Assembly (NCBI GenBank): GCA_023249055.1
Contig: JAHFDH010000003.1
Coordinates: forward strand, 1-41,830
Reading direction: 5' to 3'
From: Candidatus Methylomirabilota bacterium
Lineage (GTDB): Bacteria > Methylomirabilota > Methylomirabilia > Methylomirabilales > Methylomirabilaceae
Length of the DNA: 41,830 nt
Positions 1 to 8,430 of this stretch are shown here, piece after piece (positions within the stretch are counted from its first letter, which is position 1; each line of letters begins with the position of its first letter). Made by a program: the position numbers and the translations under genes. The notes beneath the pieces were generated by a model. The model was not told the DNA's origin, ran no database searches, and worked only from the letters and a program-made list of their open reading frames with translations.

Positions 1-1221
1 GTTCACATCGCATCCCAATGAGAAGACTACCGTGTCTACCTCATCGATAAAATACTCGCCGGTAGGAAGCGGCTTTCTTCTGCCGGACTCATCCGGCTCC
101 GACAGCTTCATCACCTCGCATTTGATAGCCTTGACGAAGTGACGCTCGTCGCCGATGAACTCCACAGGGTTGGAGAGCCACTTGAACTCGACGAACTCCT
201 GTTCGGCATGCTCCAGCTCCTCCGTCCTGGCCGGGGCCTCCTCGTGGGAGCGGCGGTAGTAACAGGTGACATCCGCCCCAAGCCTTTTCCCGGTGCGGAG
301 TACGTCCATAGCGGTGTTGCCGGCGCCGATGACCGCCATCCTCTTGCCTTGGTAGAGAGGCGTGGGAGCGTGGGGAAACTCGTTGGCGTGCATCAGGTAG
401 ATTCTGGTGAGATATTCATTGGCGGAATAGATGCCGTTCAGATTCTCGCCGGGGATACCCAGCATTTTTGGCAGGCCCGCGCCGGTGCCAATGAACACTG
501 CATCGAACCCTTCCTTTTCCAGCAGGTCATCGATGGTGAGGATCTTGCCGATGACCATATTGTAGACGAACTCAACCCCCATATCTTCAAGCAGCTTGAG
601 ATCTTCGTCGATGACCTCCAGCGGCAGGCGGAACCGCGGGATACCGTAGACCATCACGCCCCCGCCCCGGTGGAACGCCTCAAACACCGTCACCTCATGG
701 CCGCGAGTACGAAGCTCGTAGGCGCAGGTCATCCCCGCAGGACCGGAGCCGATGATGGCGACCCGCTTGCCGGTCGAGGGCGGCATCTCCGGAATACGGT
801 CCAGCTTGTGCTCCCGCTCGTAGTCCGCCACAAACCGCTCCAGATTGCCGATACCGACCGGATCGTTCTTCTTCCCTACCACGCACACCGCTTCGCACTG
901 CTTGTCCTGAGGACAGACGCGGCCGCAGGCGGCTGGCAGGAAGTTGGTTTCACGAATCTTCTTCGCCGCGCCTGCCACATCTCCCTCTTCAACCAATTTG
1001 ATGAAGGCCGGGATGTTGATACCCACAGGGCACGCGGGAACGCATTCAGGCTTCTTGCACTGAATGCACCGGATCGCCTCGTCCATGGCCTGCTCCTGCG
1101 AGTAGCCGACCGGCACCTCTTCCCAGGTATGAATGCGTAACCCTGCCTCATGTAGAGGCATGTAGTTACGCGGCTTCTTCATCCGCTCCTTTGAACTGAG
1201 CCCCTTGCTCACGTCTGCCAT
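1..1221 (-). CDS. SudA/GltD-like NAD(P)H-dependent flavoprotein, 3' end cut by window edge
   Basis: The reading frame runs from an ATG at 1221 off the left edge, giving 407 codons. The family (glutamate synthase small subunit, or the SudA/NfnB subunit of sulfide dehydrogenase and transhydrogenase complexes) moves electrons between NAD(P)H, FAD and iron-sulfur clusters in the cytoplasm. Visible features in order are two N-terminal cysteine clusters for [4Fe-4S] centres (C52, C55, C60, C64 and C99, C103, C109, C113), a GSGPAG FAD-binding loop near residue 158, and a second dinucleotide loop, IGAGNTAMD, near residue 285. A GGGAGAGG ribosome site precedes the start. It lies 15 bases after the SudB-type gene in the same direction, so the two most likely form one complex. 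No glutamate synthase large subunit is visible, so the SudA/NfnB-type role is favoured over GltD. Family call is firm; substrate is inferred. Confidence 0.85.
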   Translation of the reverse strand, partial: MADVSKGLSSKERMKKPRNYMPLHEAGLRIHTWEEVPVGYSQEQAMDEAIRCIQCKKPECVPACPVGINIPAFIKLVEEGDVAGAAKKIRETNFLPAACGRVCPQDKQCEAVCVVGKKNDPVGIGNLERFVADYEREHKLDRIPEMPPSTGKRVAIIGSGPAGMTCAYELRTRGHEVTVFEAFHRGGGVMVYGIPRFRLPLEVIDEDLKLLEDMGVEFVYNMVIGKILTIDDLLEKEGFDAVFIGTGAGLPKMLGIPGENLNGIYSANEYLTRIYLMHANEFPHAPTPLYQGKRMAVIGAGNTAMDVLRTGKRLGADVTCYYRRSHEEAPARTEELEHAEQEFVEFKWLSNPVEFIGDERHFVKAIKCEVMKLSEPDESGRRKPLPTGEYFIDEVDTVVFSLGCDVN

Positions 1222-1236
1222 ATCGACGCCTCTCCC

Positions 1237-2883
1237 TTATCGCTGCATCGCCTCGAAGGCGATCTTTTCTTGCTCGACGAACATCTGCTGGCGCTTCACC
1301 AGCTCGTTGAAATCCACCTGGTGCGCGTTGAAATCGGGCCCGTGGTAGCAGGCGAACCTGGTTTTCCCGCCCACCGTCACACGGCAGGCCCCGCACATGC
1401 CGGTGCCGTCCACCATGATGGCGTTCAGCGAGACCCATGCCTCGATCCCCTTCCCCTCCGTCATCCTGGCGACAGCCATCATCATCGGCACCGGGCCGAC
1501 CGCCAACACCATGGACACCTTCTCCCGTGCCATGATCTTCTCCAGCGCATGGGTGACGAAGCCTTGAATCCCGACCGACCCGTCATTAGTGGTGACGAAC
1601 ACCTCATCGCACACCGCCTTGAGTTCATCCACCAGGATCAACAGATCCTTCGTGCGGGCACCCACCACGCCGTAGACCTTGTTGCCGAGTGCCCTCAAAT
1701 CACGCGCCGTGGGGATGACGGCGCCCGTGCCGTAGCCGCCGCCGAGCACCACACAGGCGCCCTCGTATTTGGCAACATGCGAGCGCTGGCCCAGAGGCCC
1801 GACCACGTCCTTGAAGCTGTCGCCTACGTTTTTCCGTGTGGCCTCGGTGGATGTCCTGCCCGCGGCCATAATGACGATCTCGATATATCCCTTTTCCCTG
1901 TCCCATCCGGCAATGGAGAGTGGGATGCGCTCGCTGTCGTAGTTGGGACGCATGATGATGAACTGTCCGGCCTGTATCTTTTTGGCGAGGAGCGGTGCGT
2001 TCACCTTAAAGTAGTAGGTGTTGGCGCACAACTCCCGTTTTTCGAGTATCGAAAAATCCTGATGGTACTTGCCCCTGGGCTGGCTCTCGCGTTCATCCAG
2101 GCTATGTTGGCAGTAGTGCACTTGATATTCGGCTTCGCTGCGAACAATAAAGGCATTGTCCCAATCGAAGTGATCCATTCCGAGGATGGCACGGAAGGCG
2201 TTGTGACTCTTTTCCACCTGCTCAGGCGTGAAATAGGAGTTGCGAACCCCTTTCCCGATGGCGCGCACCGCGTGCCTGCGGACAAGGGGCGACGGATCCG
2301 AGAGGCCGGCGAACAGCGTCTCAAACAGCGCAGATCGATCCGCGTCACCGACCGTCTCAGGGGGAATGCGGTTGAAGATCCGCCCCACACAGTAAAAGGC
2401 GGCGGATTTCACCTGTTTATTAGTGGATTCCGCACATCTCAAGGCCTCAGGCAGGATCCTGGTAATAGCCGGATCGGTGAAACGCCCCGCCGCCAATAGC
2501 AGGTTTATCTGCGCGTAGTCGTCGTTCCTGCTCGTGTCGAACCAGGAGCGAAGCAGATCCACGACAGGCGCGCCGATCTGCCCCAAGGCGCCGGCGAAAT
2601 GCTCTGCCGATTCCGCATCAGCCTCAACAAGTTGCTCGATCACCCATTCGGCGACCTCCGGACCCAGGGAGGCCAGGACCGACTCGCTCTGATCGATGAG
2701 TTGAGCCAGTTCCTCATCGCCGGCGTGATCGCGATAAAAAGTGGTGGAGAGCGCCGCCGCCAACTCCTTTTTTTCCTCGGAGGAGAGGTCGGAATGCGTC
2801 GATACGTCCGCTAAAGCGGCCTTCAACTGCTCAGTATTCTGGGAAGAAATTTTGGCTGCAATACTGTTGATTCTATTTGTCAT
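1237..2883 (-). CDS. HEAT-repeat / SudB-type ferredoxin-NADP reductase fusion
   Basis: A 548-residue protein. The start at 2883 is chosen because GGAGGA lies just upstream; the frame stays open further 5' but that part looks like non-coding sequence. Residues of roughly 1-275 are helical, with HEAT-like repeats such as DPSPLVRRHAVRAIGKG and KQVKSAAFYCVGRI. Residues of roughly 285-548 are a ferredoxin-NADP reductase / dihydroorotate dehydrogenase electron-transfer subunit module. It has the flavin motif RIPLSIA, the nucleotide loop GGGYGTGAVIP and a C-terminal cysteine cluster, DGTGMCGACRV followed by FACYHG, expected to hold [2Fe-2S]. In SudB/NfnA proteins this subunit passes electrons between NAD(P)H and its SudA partner, which is encoded 15 bases downstream. 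The HEAT extension is unusual, as typical SudB proteins are about 280 residues. It may dock another redox partner, which is inference. Confidence 0.85.
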   Translation of the reverse strand: MTNRINSIAAKISSQNTEQLKAALADVSTHSDLSSEEKKELAAALSTTFYRDHAGDEELAQLIDQSESVLASLGPEVAEWVIEQLVEADAESAEHFAGALGQIGAPVVDLLRSWFDTSRNDDYAQINLLLAAGRFTDPAITRILPEALRCAESTNKQVKSAAFYCVGRIFNRIPPETVGDADRSALFETLFAGLSDPSPLVRRHAVRAIGKGVRNSYFTPEQVEKSHNAFRAILGMDHFDWDNAFIVRSEAEYQVHYCQHSLDERESQPRGKYHQDFSILEKRELCANTYYFKVNAPLLAKKIQAGQFIIMRPNYDSERIPLSIAGWDREKGYIEIVIMAAGRTSTEATRKNVGDSFKDVVGPLGQRSHVAKYEGACVVLGGGYGTGAVIPTARDLRALGNKVYGVVGARTKDLLILVDELKAVCDEVFVTTNDGSVGIQGFVTHALEKIMAREKVSMVLAVGPVPMMMAVARMTEGKGIEAWVSLNAIMVDGTGMCGACRVTVGGKTRFACYHGPDFNAHQVDFNELVKRQQMFVEQEKIAFEAMQR

Positions 2884-3217
2884 CGGACCATGTTTCCTCC
2901 AAAAAACCTTCAACTCTTGTACTCTTACTCTACTTCGGCAACATGCCGTGTTTAGAATACATGAACTTCCTTCGGTTGACAACCAAATCCGTCATCCCAG
3001 GCGCAAGCCGATTGCTTTGGCGGCAGCGCATGATACGGTCACCCGTCAAACTGCGATCGATATCGGAGAAAGCGCTTGACATCCCCCGCGTTCCGCATAG
3101 ATATTGCAAGTGGCTTATACTTGAAGTCGATGTCCGCCTTTGCAGTGCGTTACAGGTATCGACCACAGCATCGGGCGCGTTTGAGCTTTGCAAATGAGTG
3201 GGCGTGGAGGGTTGAGG
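2884..3217. other. 334-base divergent intergenic region
   Basis: Divergent spacer between the flavoprotein operon (minus) and the methyltransferase (plus). It holds the minus-strand promoter described separately. On the plus strand there is a weaker pair, TTGACA at 3076-3081 and TAGATA at 3098-3103 with 16 bases between, which could serve the methyltransferase. Short open frames here have no ribosome site or recognisable protein signature, so I see no gene. Confidence 0.5.
2954..2982 (-). promoter_or_regulatory. candidate sigma-70 promoter for the SudB-SudA operon
   Basis: Reading the minus strand, TTGTCA (2982-2977) is followed after 17 bases by TATTCT (2959-2954), with transcription expected to begin near 2946, about 60 bases before the start codon at 2883. 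The -35 box sits inside a small palindrome, GGTTGTCAACC (GGTTG-T-CAACC), which could be an operator. The match is 5/6 and 4/6 to consensus with ideal spacing; no experimental support. Confidence 0.4.
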
Positions 3218-3934
3218 ATGGGTCATAAGAAGGCAGGGTATGTCCCGGCGCTGGGCTGGGATATCCTCACCCCGCTCTACGATCCCCTGGTTCGCCTTAC
3301 AACGCGCGAGTTGACCTTCAAGGGTCGCCTCCTGGATGAAGCCGGCATCGGCGACACCGCCCGGATCCTGGATGTGGGCTGCGGGACGGGGACGCTGCTC
3401 CTGCTCATGAGACACAAATTAAAATCTTTGTTGGCTATTGGTCTGGATGGTGATATGAACGTGCTGGCCATTGCACGATCAAAAGCTGACAGGCGCAAGG
3501 AGAAGATCGCACTGATTCAGGCGTTTTGCTTTGATATGCCTTTTGCCGAATGCGCGTTCGATCGAGTCTTCTCGAGTCTGATGTTGCATCATCTGACGCG
3601 ATCCGAGAAGATCCGAACGTTGGAAGAGATCTTTCGTGTCCTGCGCCCGGGGGGCGAGTTGCACGTCGCCGACTGGGGTCAACCGCACAACCTGCTGATG
3701 CGCATATTAGCTTTTACTGTATGCCTCGGCGACAGTTTCGCCAGGACCGCCGACAACATACAGGGGCGTTTGCCGGCGCTCTTCCTGAACACCGGGTTTG
3801 AGAAGGTTTCAGAGACGGCCCGGTTTGCGACGCTATTCGGCACATTGTCATTGTATAAAGCGCGTAAGCCAATTACGGCTGTCGACCAGCGGCACGCCGG
3901 CAGCATAGCCGTACAGTCGCTTGCGGGTGTATGA
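3218..3934 (+). CDS. class I SAM-dependent methyltransferase (UbiE/Methyltransf_11 type)
   Basis: A 238-residue cytoplasmic protein. The ATG at 3218 is chosen because GGAGG lies 7 bases before it; an in-frame TTG/ATG lies 24-30 bases upstream without a ribosome site. SAM-binding motif I is ILDVGCGTGTLLLLM near residues 45-60. It is followed by an acidic residue at the end of strand 2 (LDGD), the FDRVFSSLMLHHL post-motif region, and VLRPGGELHVADWG, all classical for small-molecule methyltransferases of the UbiE/COQ5 group. The substrate cannot be read from sequence. No quinone genes are adjacent, so an ubiquinone or menaquinone role is not supported by context. It stands alone, 75 bases before the next gene, and could be cotranscribed with it. 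Confidence 0.85.
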   Translation: MGHKKAGYVPALGWDILTPLYDPLVRLTTRELTFKGRLLDEAGIGDTARILDVGCGTGTLLLLMRHKLKSLLAIGLDGDMNVLAIARSKADRRKEKIALIQAFCFDMPFAECAFDRVFSSLMLHHLTRSEKIRTLEEIFRVLRPGGELHVADWGQPHNLLMRILAFTVCLGDSFARTADNIQGRLPALFLNTGFEKVSETARFATLFGTLSLYKARKPITAVDQRHAGSIAVQSLAGV

Positions 3935-4009
3935 GACCGTCGTGCTGGAGTGACCAGCTGAACGCACCGGAGATCGGAACGGCAGGGGCAGGAACCATAG
4001 GAGGTTAAC

Positions 4010-4477
4010 ATGGCTGCGGTAGCCGCTGTCATCTTTGTGGTAATGGCCTTATTTGGTTTGGCTTGGCCTTTTCTCTATACGTACAGGCTCAAGTGGAAAA
4101 GAATCGCCCTGGACAAGGAGATCCAGTACTTCCAGAATCGGGTGGCTATCGCGACATCGGACGCCATTCCCGGCCGGGCGACAGAACAGGTACTGGGTCC
4201 AGTGGCAGGGACCTCCCGCATACCCGCCTCAAACGATGACGAACGGCAACTGGCCGAGCGGGAGGCAATGCACAGTCTGATCAAACAAGCACTCCAGATG
4301 GGCGCCCACGCGGTCGTTGATCTGAAAATGACTACAGACAGTTACCAGCATACGGACCCGAGGAAATTACTCGTCTTCCCTGCTGTCACGTTCACGGCCA
4401 CGAAGATGACATACACGGGAACGGCGGTGAAATTAGTCCTGGCGGACTCTTCAGTGGAGGGGCGAAGGGGCGTTTAA
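4010..4477 (+). CDS. membrane-anchored YbjQ-like (heavy-metal-binding DUF74-type) protein
   Basis: A 155-residue protein with AGGAGG 9 bases before its ATG. Residues 3-25 form one hydrophobic membrane segment (VAAVIFVVMALFGLAWPFLY), followed by a basic stretch and then a domain of about 90 residues. The motifs VLGPVAGTSRIP, EREAMHSLIKQALQMGAHAVVDLKM and a closing YTGTAVKL match the layout of the YbjQ/DUF74 family: VxGxV at the start, GANAV in the middle, GTAV at the end. That family forms pentamers and its biochemical role is not settled; metal binding has been suggested. It is the first gene of the run ending with the sigma-54 activator, and its stop overlaps the next ATG by one base (TAATG), so the two are probably translated together. 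Confidence 0.65.
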   Translation: MAAVAAVIFVVMALFGLAWPFLYTYRLKWKRIALDKEIQYFQNRVAIATSDAIPGRATEQVLGPVAGTSRIPASNDDERQLAEREAMHSLIKQALQMGAHAVVDLKMTTDSYQHTDPRKLLVFPAVTFTATKMTYTGTAVKLVLADSSVEGRRGV

Positions 4478-5739
4478 TGAGAAGGGTGCGTCAGTTCACT
4501 ATCTGGCAACGAATTATCGTCTCCTCGTTGGCTGTAGGGCTGCTGGTCGGGAATGCGGAAGCGGCGGGACCGCTCCGCGATACGATCAGAAATGTGTTTG
4601 GTCCGGATGGCATTATTCTCGATCCCGGCAGAGCCCTGCCCGGTAGCGGCTCACGGGCTGGCGACTTCCAAGCCTCATCGAGACAAGGTCTCGAGCAACT
4701 CAATGATCAGATCTCCTCAACCTTTGGAATAGTCTCGTTTAACTCTTCCGTGACGGGGTTTACTTTCGACCTTGAACGCGGAACTCCGATCCGAACCACT
4801 GAGAGCCTCGGTCCCCTCCTGACCGAGCGGGCGCCTACCTTGGGGGCCCGGCGTCTCGATGTGAACTTTACCTATACCCGAATCGCTTTCACGCAATTCC
4901 AAGGGTCGGACCTGGAGAACGTGCCCTTGATCTTTGCGGCTGAGGACATCAATCAGAATGGCATCATCGATAGGCGCGGTACCTTCAGATCCGAAAGTGA
5001 CCAGGTCCTGGTACGTCTAAAACTTGATATCAGCGAGGACCTCTTCGCCATGATTGCAACCTATGGTGTGACCTCCTCGTGGGACATCGGTGTCGTCGTT
5101 CCGGTGGTCCATCTTCGATTTCGGGCAGACGGCCAGGCCGCTATCGTTGACAAGAACGGAAACCCAGGCGGCACCTTCGTGAACGGGAGTCCTGTCCATC
5201 TCTTTAGGAACGGCTCAAGCTCGCTCACCGCTTCGGGCGGCGGTGATACTACGGGCGTGGGGGACGTGATCATTCGGACAAAATACAACCTGTTTACAAG
5301 CCACTCAGCGCTTCCGGATTTGTCGACTGTGGTGGAGGCGAAGCTTCCAACCGGGAGCAGGGACAACCTGTTGGGAACAGGCGGCACCAATCTCACCGGC
5401 CTGTTGGTGGCGTCCAGGACCTATGGTCGCTGGTTTACCCCACACCTCAACCTGGGGTATGTGAGGGATACCAGGGACACGCGCCAGAGCAAGATCCGCT
5501 ATGCGGGAGGCTTTGACGCGCGCCTTCTGGAACGGTTAACAGTCATAGCCGATATCATGGGATTTTCGAAGCCGAATGGGAACGGAGTAGGCAACAACAT
5601 CGTGGACCTCTCGCTTGGCGCCAAATGGAACCCCATCGGCTCCTGGTTCTTAGGCGCGAACTTTCAGATCCCTCTCAATAAAGGCAGTGGTCTTCGAGCC
5701 GACTTCATTCCAACCTTTGCGGTCGAGTACCTCTTCTAG
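4477..5739 (+). CDS. outer-membrane beta-barrel protein (phenol MetA-pathway-like)
   Basis: A 420-residue exported protein. Residues 1-30 form a signal peptide: basic start, hydrophobic core VSSLAVGLLV, and an AEA cleavage site. The mature part alternates polar and hydrophobic residues as in beta strands, with aromatic girdles. It carries the GVGDVIIRTKYNLF and VEAKLPTGSRDNLLGTG segments typical of the MetA-pathway/transporter barrel family (PF13557-like) and ends in a terminal phenylalanine (AVEYLF), the usual outer-membrane insertion signal. Such proteins are believed to be channels for small, often aromatic or hydrophobic, compounds. It overlaps the YbjQ-like gene by one base and is followed 3 bases later by a periplasmic binding protein gene. 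A shared role in ligand uptake or sensing is likely by context. The exact ligand is unknown. Confidence 0.7.
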   Translation: MRRVRQFTIWQRIIVSSLAVGLLVGNAEAAGPLRDTIRNVFGPDGIILDPGRALPGSGSRAGDFQASSRQGLEQLNDQISSTFGIVSFNSSVTGFTFDLERGTPIRTTESLGPLLTERAPTLGARRLDVNFTYTRIAFTQFQGSDLENVPLIFAAEDINQNGIIDRRGTFRSESDQVLVRLKLDISEDLFAMIATYGVTSSWDIGVVVPVVHLRFRADGQAAIVDKNGNPGGTFVNGSPVHLFRNGSSSLTASGGGDTTGVGDVIIRTKYNLFTSHSALPDLSTVVEAKLPTGSRDNLLGTGGTNLTGLLVASRTYGRWFTPHLNLGYVRDTRDTRQSKIRYAGGFDARLLERLTVIADIMGFSKPNGNGVGNNIVDLSLGAKWNPIGSWFLGANFQIPLNKGSGLRADFIPTFAVEYLF

Positions 5740-5742
5740 TTC

Positions 5743-6687
5743 ATGGTAATTCAGACAATTCGTATTGGCCACCTCCTCTCATCACTCGCACTCCTCACTG
5801 CAGTTGCGACCTTCCCTTCATTGACAGAGGCAGCGAAGATCATTGCGCTCAAGAGCGCCGATGTCGATGTCTACAATGAAGCGTTGGAGGGATTCAGGAA
5901 CGGTTCGCAGGGGTCTGCTATCATCGAGTACGATATGCAGGGAGATCTCCAGAAAGGCAAGAAGTTTCTAGCGCGACTCAGGTCCGGACCCAAGCCGGAC
6001 CTCATCCTTGCAGTGGGGATCTGGGCCTTGCAGGTTGTGGCTGAGGAGGTACAAGATATCCCGGTCGTCTTTGCCATGGTGTTGAACCCGACCACAGTCA
6101 TCGGACAGGAGGCCCGCAATATTACCGGCGCCAGCATGAATGTTCCGATAGAGCAACAACTCGCCCTGCTGAAAACGATCTCGCCCCACGTCGGAAGAAT
6201 CGGCGTTATCTATGATCCCTCTAAGACCGGCTGGTTGGTGAGGCAAGCTGAGCGGCTCGCCAAAGATCATGGTGTCAGGCTCGTCACCAAGGCTGTTACC
6301 TCGCCAAAGGACTCGTTTGCTGCCCTGGAAGCCATGCAGGACGAGATCGACGCCCTTTGGATTTTACCGGATCTGACCGTTCTGGCGCCGGAATCGGTTC
6401 AGTACATGCTGCTGTTCTCCTTCAGACATAAGATTCCTGTCCTGGGACTCTCGGAGAACCAGGTCCGCATGGGCGCTCTCTTCGGTCTTTCTTTTGAGAG
6501 CGGATGGGATATCGGAAGCCAGGCTGCGGAGTTGGCAAGCGGGATCCTCGCCGGTAAACGCATCGAAGAGATGCCTGTCACAACTGCGAGAAAGCTGCGG
6601 TTAACGGTGAATCTGAAGAGCGCCGGCAAGCTCGGGGTGCACATCCCCAAGGAGATCCTCGACCGGGCTGACGTGGTGATCCGATAG
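5743..6687 (+). CDS. ABC-type periplasmic substrate-binding protein (ABC_sub_bind family), orphan
   Basis: A 314-residue protein starting 3 bases after the barrel gene. Residues 1-31 look like a cleavable signal peptide (hydrophobic LLSSLALLTAVATF, then TEAAK). The mature protein matches the PF04392 fold. It has the segments DLILAVGIWALQVVAEEV, IPVVFAMVLNP, ITGASMNVP, IGVIYDPSKTGWLVRQAE and a late PVLGLSENQVRMGALFGL, arranged as two Rossmann-like lobes. Homologues with a permease and ATPase import aromatic amino acids or other small molecules. Here no permease or ATPase is present and the next gene is a membrane histidine kinase. I infer that this protein hands its ligand to the kinase sensor rather than to a transporter, although a distant permease cannot be excluded. 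Confidence 0.8.
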   Translation: MVIQTIRIGHLLSSLALLTAVATFPSLTEAAKIIALKSADVDVYNEALEGFRNGSQGSAIIEYDMQGDLQKGKKFLARLRSGPKPDLILAVGIWALQVVAEEVQDIPVVFAMVLNPTTVIGQEARNITGASMNVPIEQQLALLKTISPHVGRIGVIYDPSKTGWLVRQAERLAKDHGVRLVTKAVTSPKDSFAALEAMQDEIDALWILPDLTVLAPESVQYMLLFSFRHKIPVLGLSENQVRMGALFGLSFESGWDIGSQAAELASGILAGKRIEEMPVTTARKLRLTVNLKSAGKLGVHIPKEILDRADVVIR

Positions 6688-6723
6688 CTCAAGAGGGACC
6701 AGATCGTGGCATAAGGTGAACGG

Positions 6724-8430
6724 ATGAGAATCAGGCGGATAACCAGATTCCGGACAAAGGTTCTGCTGTCGATCATTCCGATGATTCTGGCCCTCTGTGT
6801 CCTCTTCGGCGGGATGTCGCTGTATCAGCATAACAGATTGCTGCACAGCGAGTTTGTGAAACGCGGAAAGGCGCTTGCCAGCAATCTGGCCGCCAGCAGC
6901 GAACTCGGCGTATTCAGCGAGGATGAGCGGCTGTTGAATGCTGCGTTGCGCGGGATTACCGGTGAAGAGGATGTCGCCTACGTTCTTATTTACAACGACA
7001 TTGGGAAGCGTCTGATCGGCGGAGGTAAAGCGTTGGTCCAACCCGGCCTCACCTCGACCACTGAAACCTTGAGTCCCGAGCTCCGCGCACAGATGCTCAC
7101 CGACCGCCAACCGACCAGCACGATCATGAAGGAAGCCGGGACGGAGTCGTTTCTGGAGTTTTATGCGCCGATCCTCTCTACCGAAGTCCGCCTGGTCGAA
7201 GAACAATACTTCGGGATGCCCCAATCGACTCGAGGTCCCGGCGAGAACCGGAGCCGTGTCATTGGATTTGCAAGGGTCGGCCTGTCGATGCGGAATATTG
7301 ATGCCCACTCGGCCTACTTGATCAAACTCTGGGCTATTCTATCCGTCGTCTTTCTGGTCGGCGGCGCGCTCGCCGCGTATGCCCTCTCCCGGAGGATCAC
7401 GCAGCCGATTACTCGGCTGACAGAATCTACCGCACGGATGGCCGAGGGGCAGATCGATCAGGAAATCCCGGTCGATTCTCAGGATGAACTCGGGACATTG
7501 GCGACCACCTACAACGAGATGGCCAAAGCATTAACGCGTACCCTGGATGAACGGGCGAGAGTGGCCATAGAGCTGCGGGACCTGAACCGACACCTGGAGG
7601 ATCGGATTCGCGAACGGACCTCTGAATTGGTAGAAACCAACCGCCAACTCGCGCGGGCAAGTCGCCACAAATCAGAGTTCCTGGCCAATATGAGTCATGA
7701 GTTGCGAACACCCTTAAATGCAATCCTGGGTTTTGCCGAGCTGATCATGGATGGGGTCTATGGTACGGTCCCGGACGAGTTGCGCGAGTCGATTGAAGAC
7801 ATCCATATCAACGGCCGGCACCTGCTCAGGCTGATCAACGATGTCCTGGATCTTTCGAAAATTGAAGCCGGACAGATGCGGTTGAACCTGGGTGAATGCT
7901 CTATTCAATCATTAATCGACTCTACGATCTCAGCAACCCGATCGCTTGCAGCAGAGAAACGGCTGGAGTTGGCCAGTCGCGTTGAGACGGGTCTGCCGCC
8001 CGCGTTGAGCGACAGCAAGCGCATTACTCAGGTCTTAATGAATCTCGTCGGCAATGCCATTAAATTCACCCCCAGAGGCGGTTCCATCACGGTCACCGCA
8101 CGGCGAGCGGCGAGCGGCGAGCGGCGAGCGGCGAGCGTAGAACCCGAACCCCCGACCCCCGACCCCGAGGCCTCGGATTTTATCGAGATCGCCGTTGCGG
8201 ATACGGGAATAGGCATTCCTGCCGAAGAGCTGAAAAGTATTTTCGCCGAATTTCGCCAGGTCGACAGCTCCATCACCAGGGAATACGGTGGAAGCGGTCT
8301 CGGCCTCAGCATCGCCAAACGGTTGGTTGAGATGCATGAGGGCTCCATCTGGGCGGAAAGTCAGGTTGGAAAGGGATCAATCTTCTACTTCCGTATTCCT
8401 CTCCGGACTCAGTCGGGGGGCAGCCTGTGA
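6724..8430 (+). CDS. membrane sensor histidine kinase with HAMP domain
   Basis: A 568-residue inner-membrane kinase. Layout: TM1 about 13-33, a periplasmic sensor of about 165 residues resembling CHASE/dCACHE-like domains, TM2 about 198-219, HAMP about 220-275, and a coiled coil. Next comes a HisKA domain with phospho-acceptor H325 (NMSHELRTPLNAI), then HATPase_c with N box NLVGNAIKF, G1 ADTGIGIP and G2 GGSGLGLSIAK. All catalytic boxes are present. Between two strands of the ATPase domain, residues of about 459-480 are a low-complexity insert (RRAASGERRAAS, then a Pro/Glu-rich stretch). It is encoded by five perfect 7-bp repeats at 8101-8135 and C-rich sequence after them. The gene ends in GTGA, overlapping the CheY-like gene by 4 bases. 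Partners are that receiver and probably the NtrC-type activator downstream. Confidence 0.9.
   Translation: MRIRRITRFRTKVLLSIIPMILALCVLFGGMSLYQHNRLLHSEFVKRGKALASNLAASSELGVFSEDERLLNAALRGITGEEDVAYVLIYNDIGKRLIGGGKALVQPGLTSTTETLSPELRAQMLTDRQPTSTIMKEAGTESFLEFYAPILSTEVRLVEEQYFGMPQSTRGPGENRSRVIGFARVGLSMRNIDAHSAYLIKLWAILSVVFLVGGALAAYALSRRITQPITRLTESTARMAEGQIDQEIPVDSQDELGTLATTYNEMAKALTRTLDERARVAIELRDLNRHLEDRIRERTSELVETNRQLARASRHKSEFLANMSHELRTPLNAILGFAELIMDGVYGTVPDELRESIEDIHINGRHLLRLINDVLDLSKIEAGQMRLNLGECSIQSLIDSTISATRSLAAEKRLELASRVETGLPPALSDSKRITQVLMNLVGNAIKFTPRGGSITVTARRAASGERRAASVEPEPPTPDPEASDFIEIAVADTGIGIPAEELKSIFAEFRQVDSSITREYGGSGLGLSIAKRLVEMHEGSIWAESQVGKGSIFYFRIPLRTQSGGSL
8101..8135 (+). repeat. 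five perfect tandem copies of heptamer CGGCGAG inside the kinase gene
   Basis: CGGCGAG is repeated five times without mismatch and is followed by a partial CG and then a C-rich stretch (8143-8166) of CCGA-CCC units. Because 7 is not a multiple of 3, the repeat is read through all three frames and gives a 7-residue protein period. Loss or gain of one unit would shift the kinase out of frame before its G1 box. Confidence 0.9.

Noticed and set aside
139-1140. Long plus-strand open frame of 333 codons
   Set aside because: It is antisense to the clear SudA/GltD-like gene, has no ribosome site or family motif, and is the usual shadow of a GC-rich gene.
2930-3415. Minus-strand 161-codon frame upstream of the SudB gene
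   Set aside because: It overlaps the methyltransferase start on the other strand and the promoter region, with no ribosome site or motif.
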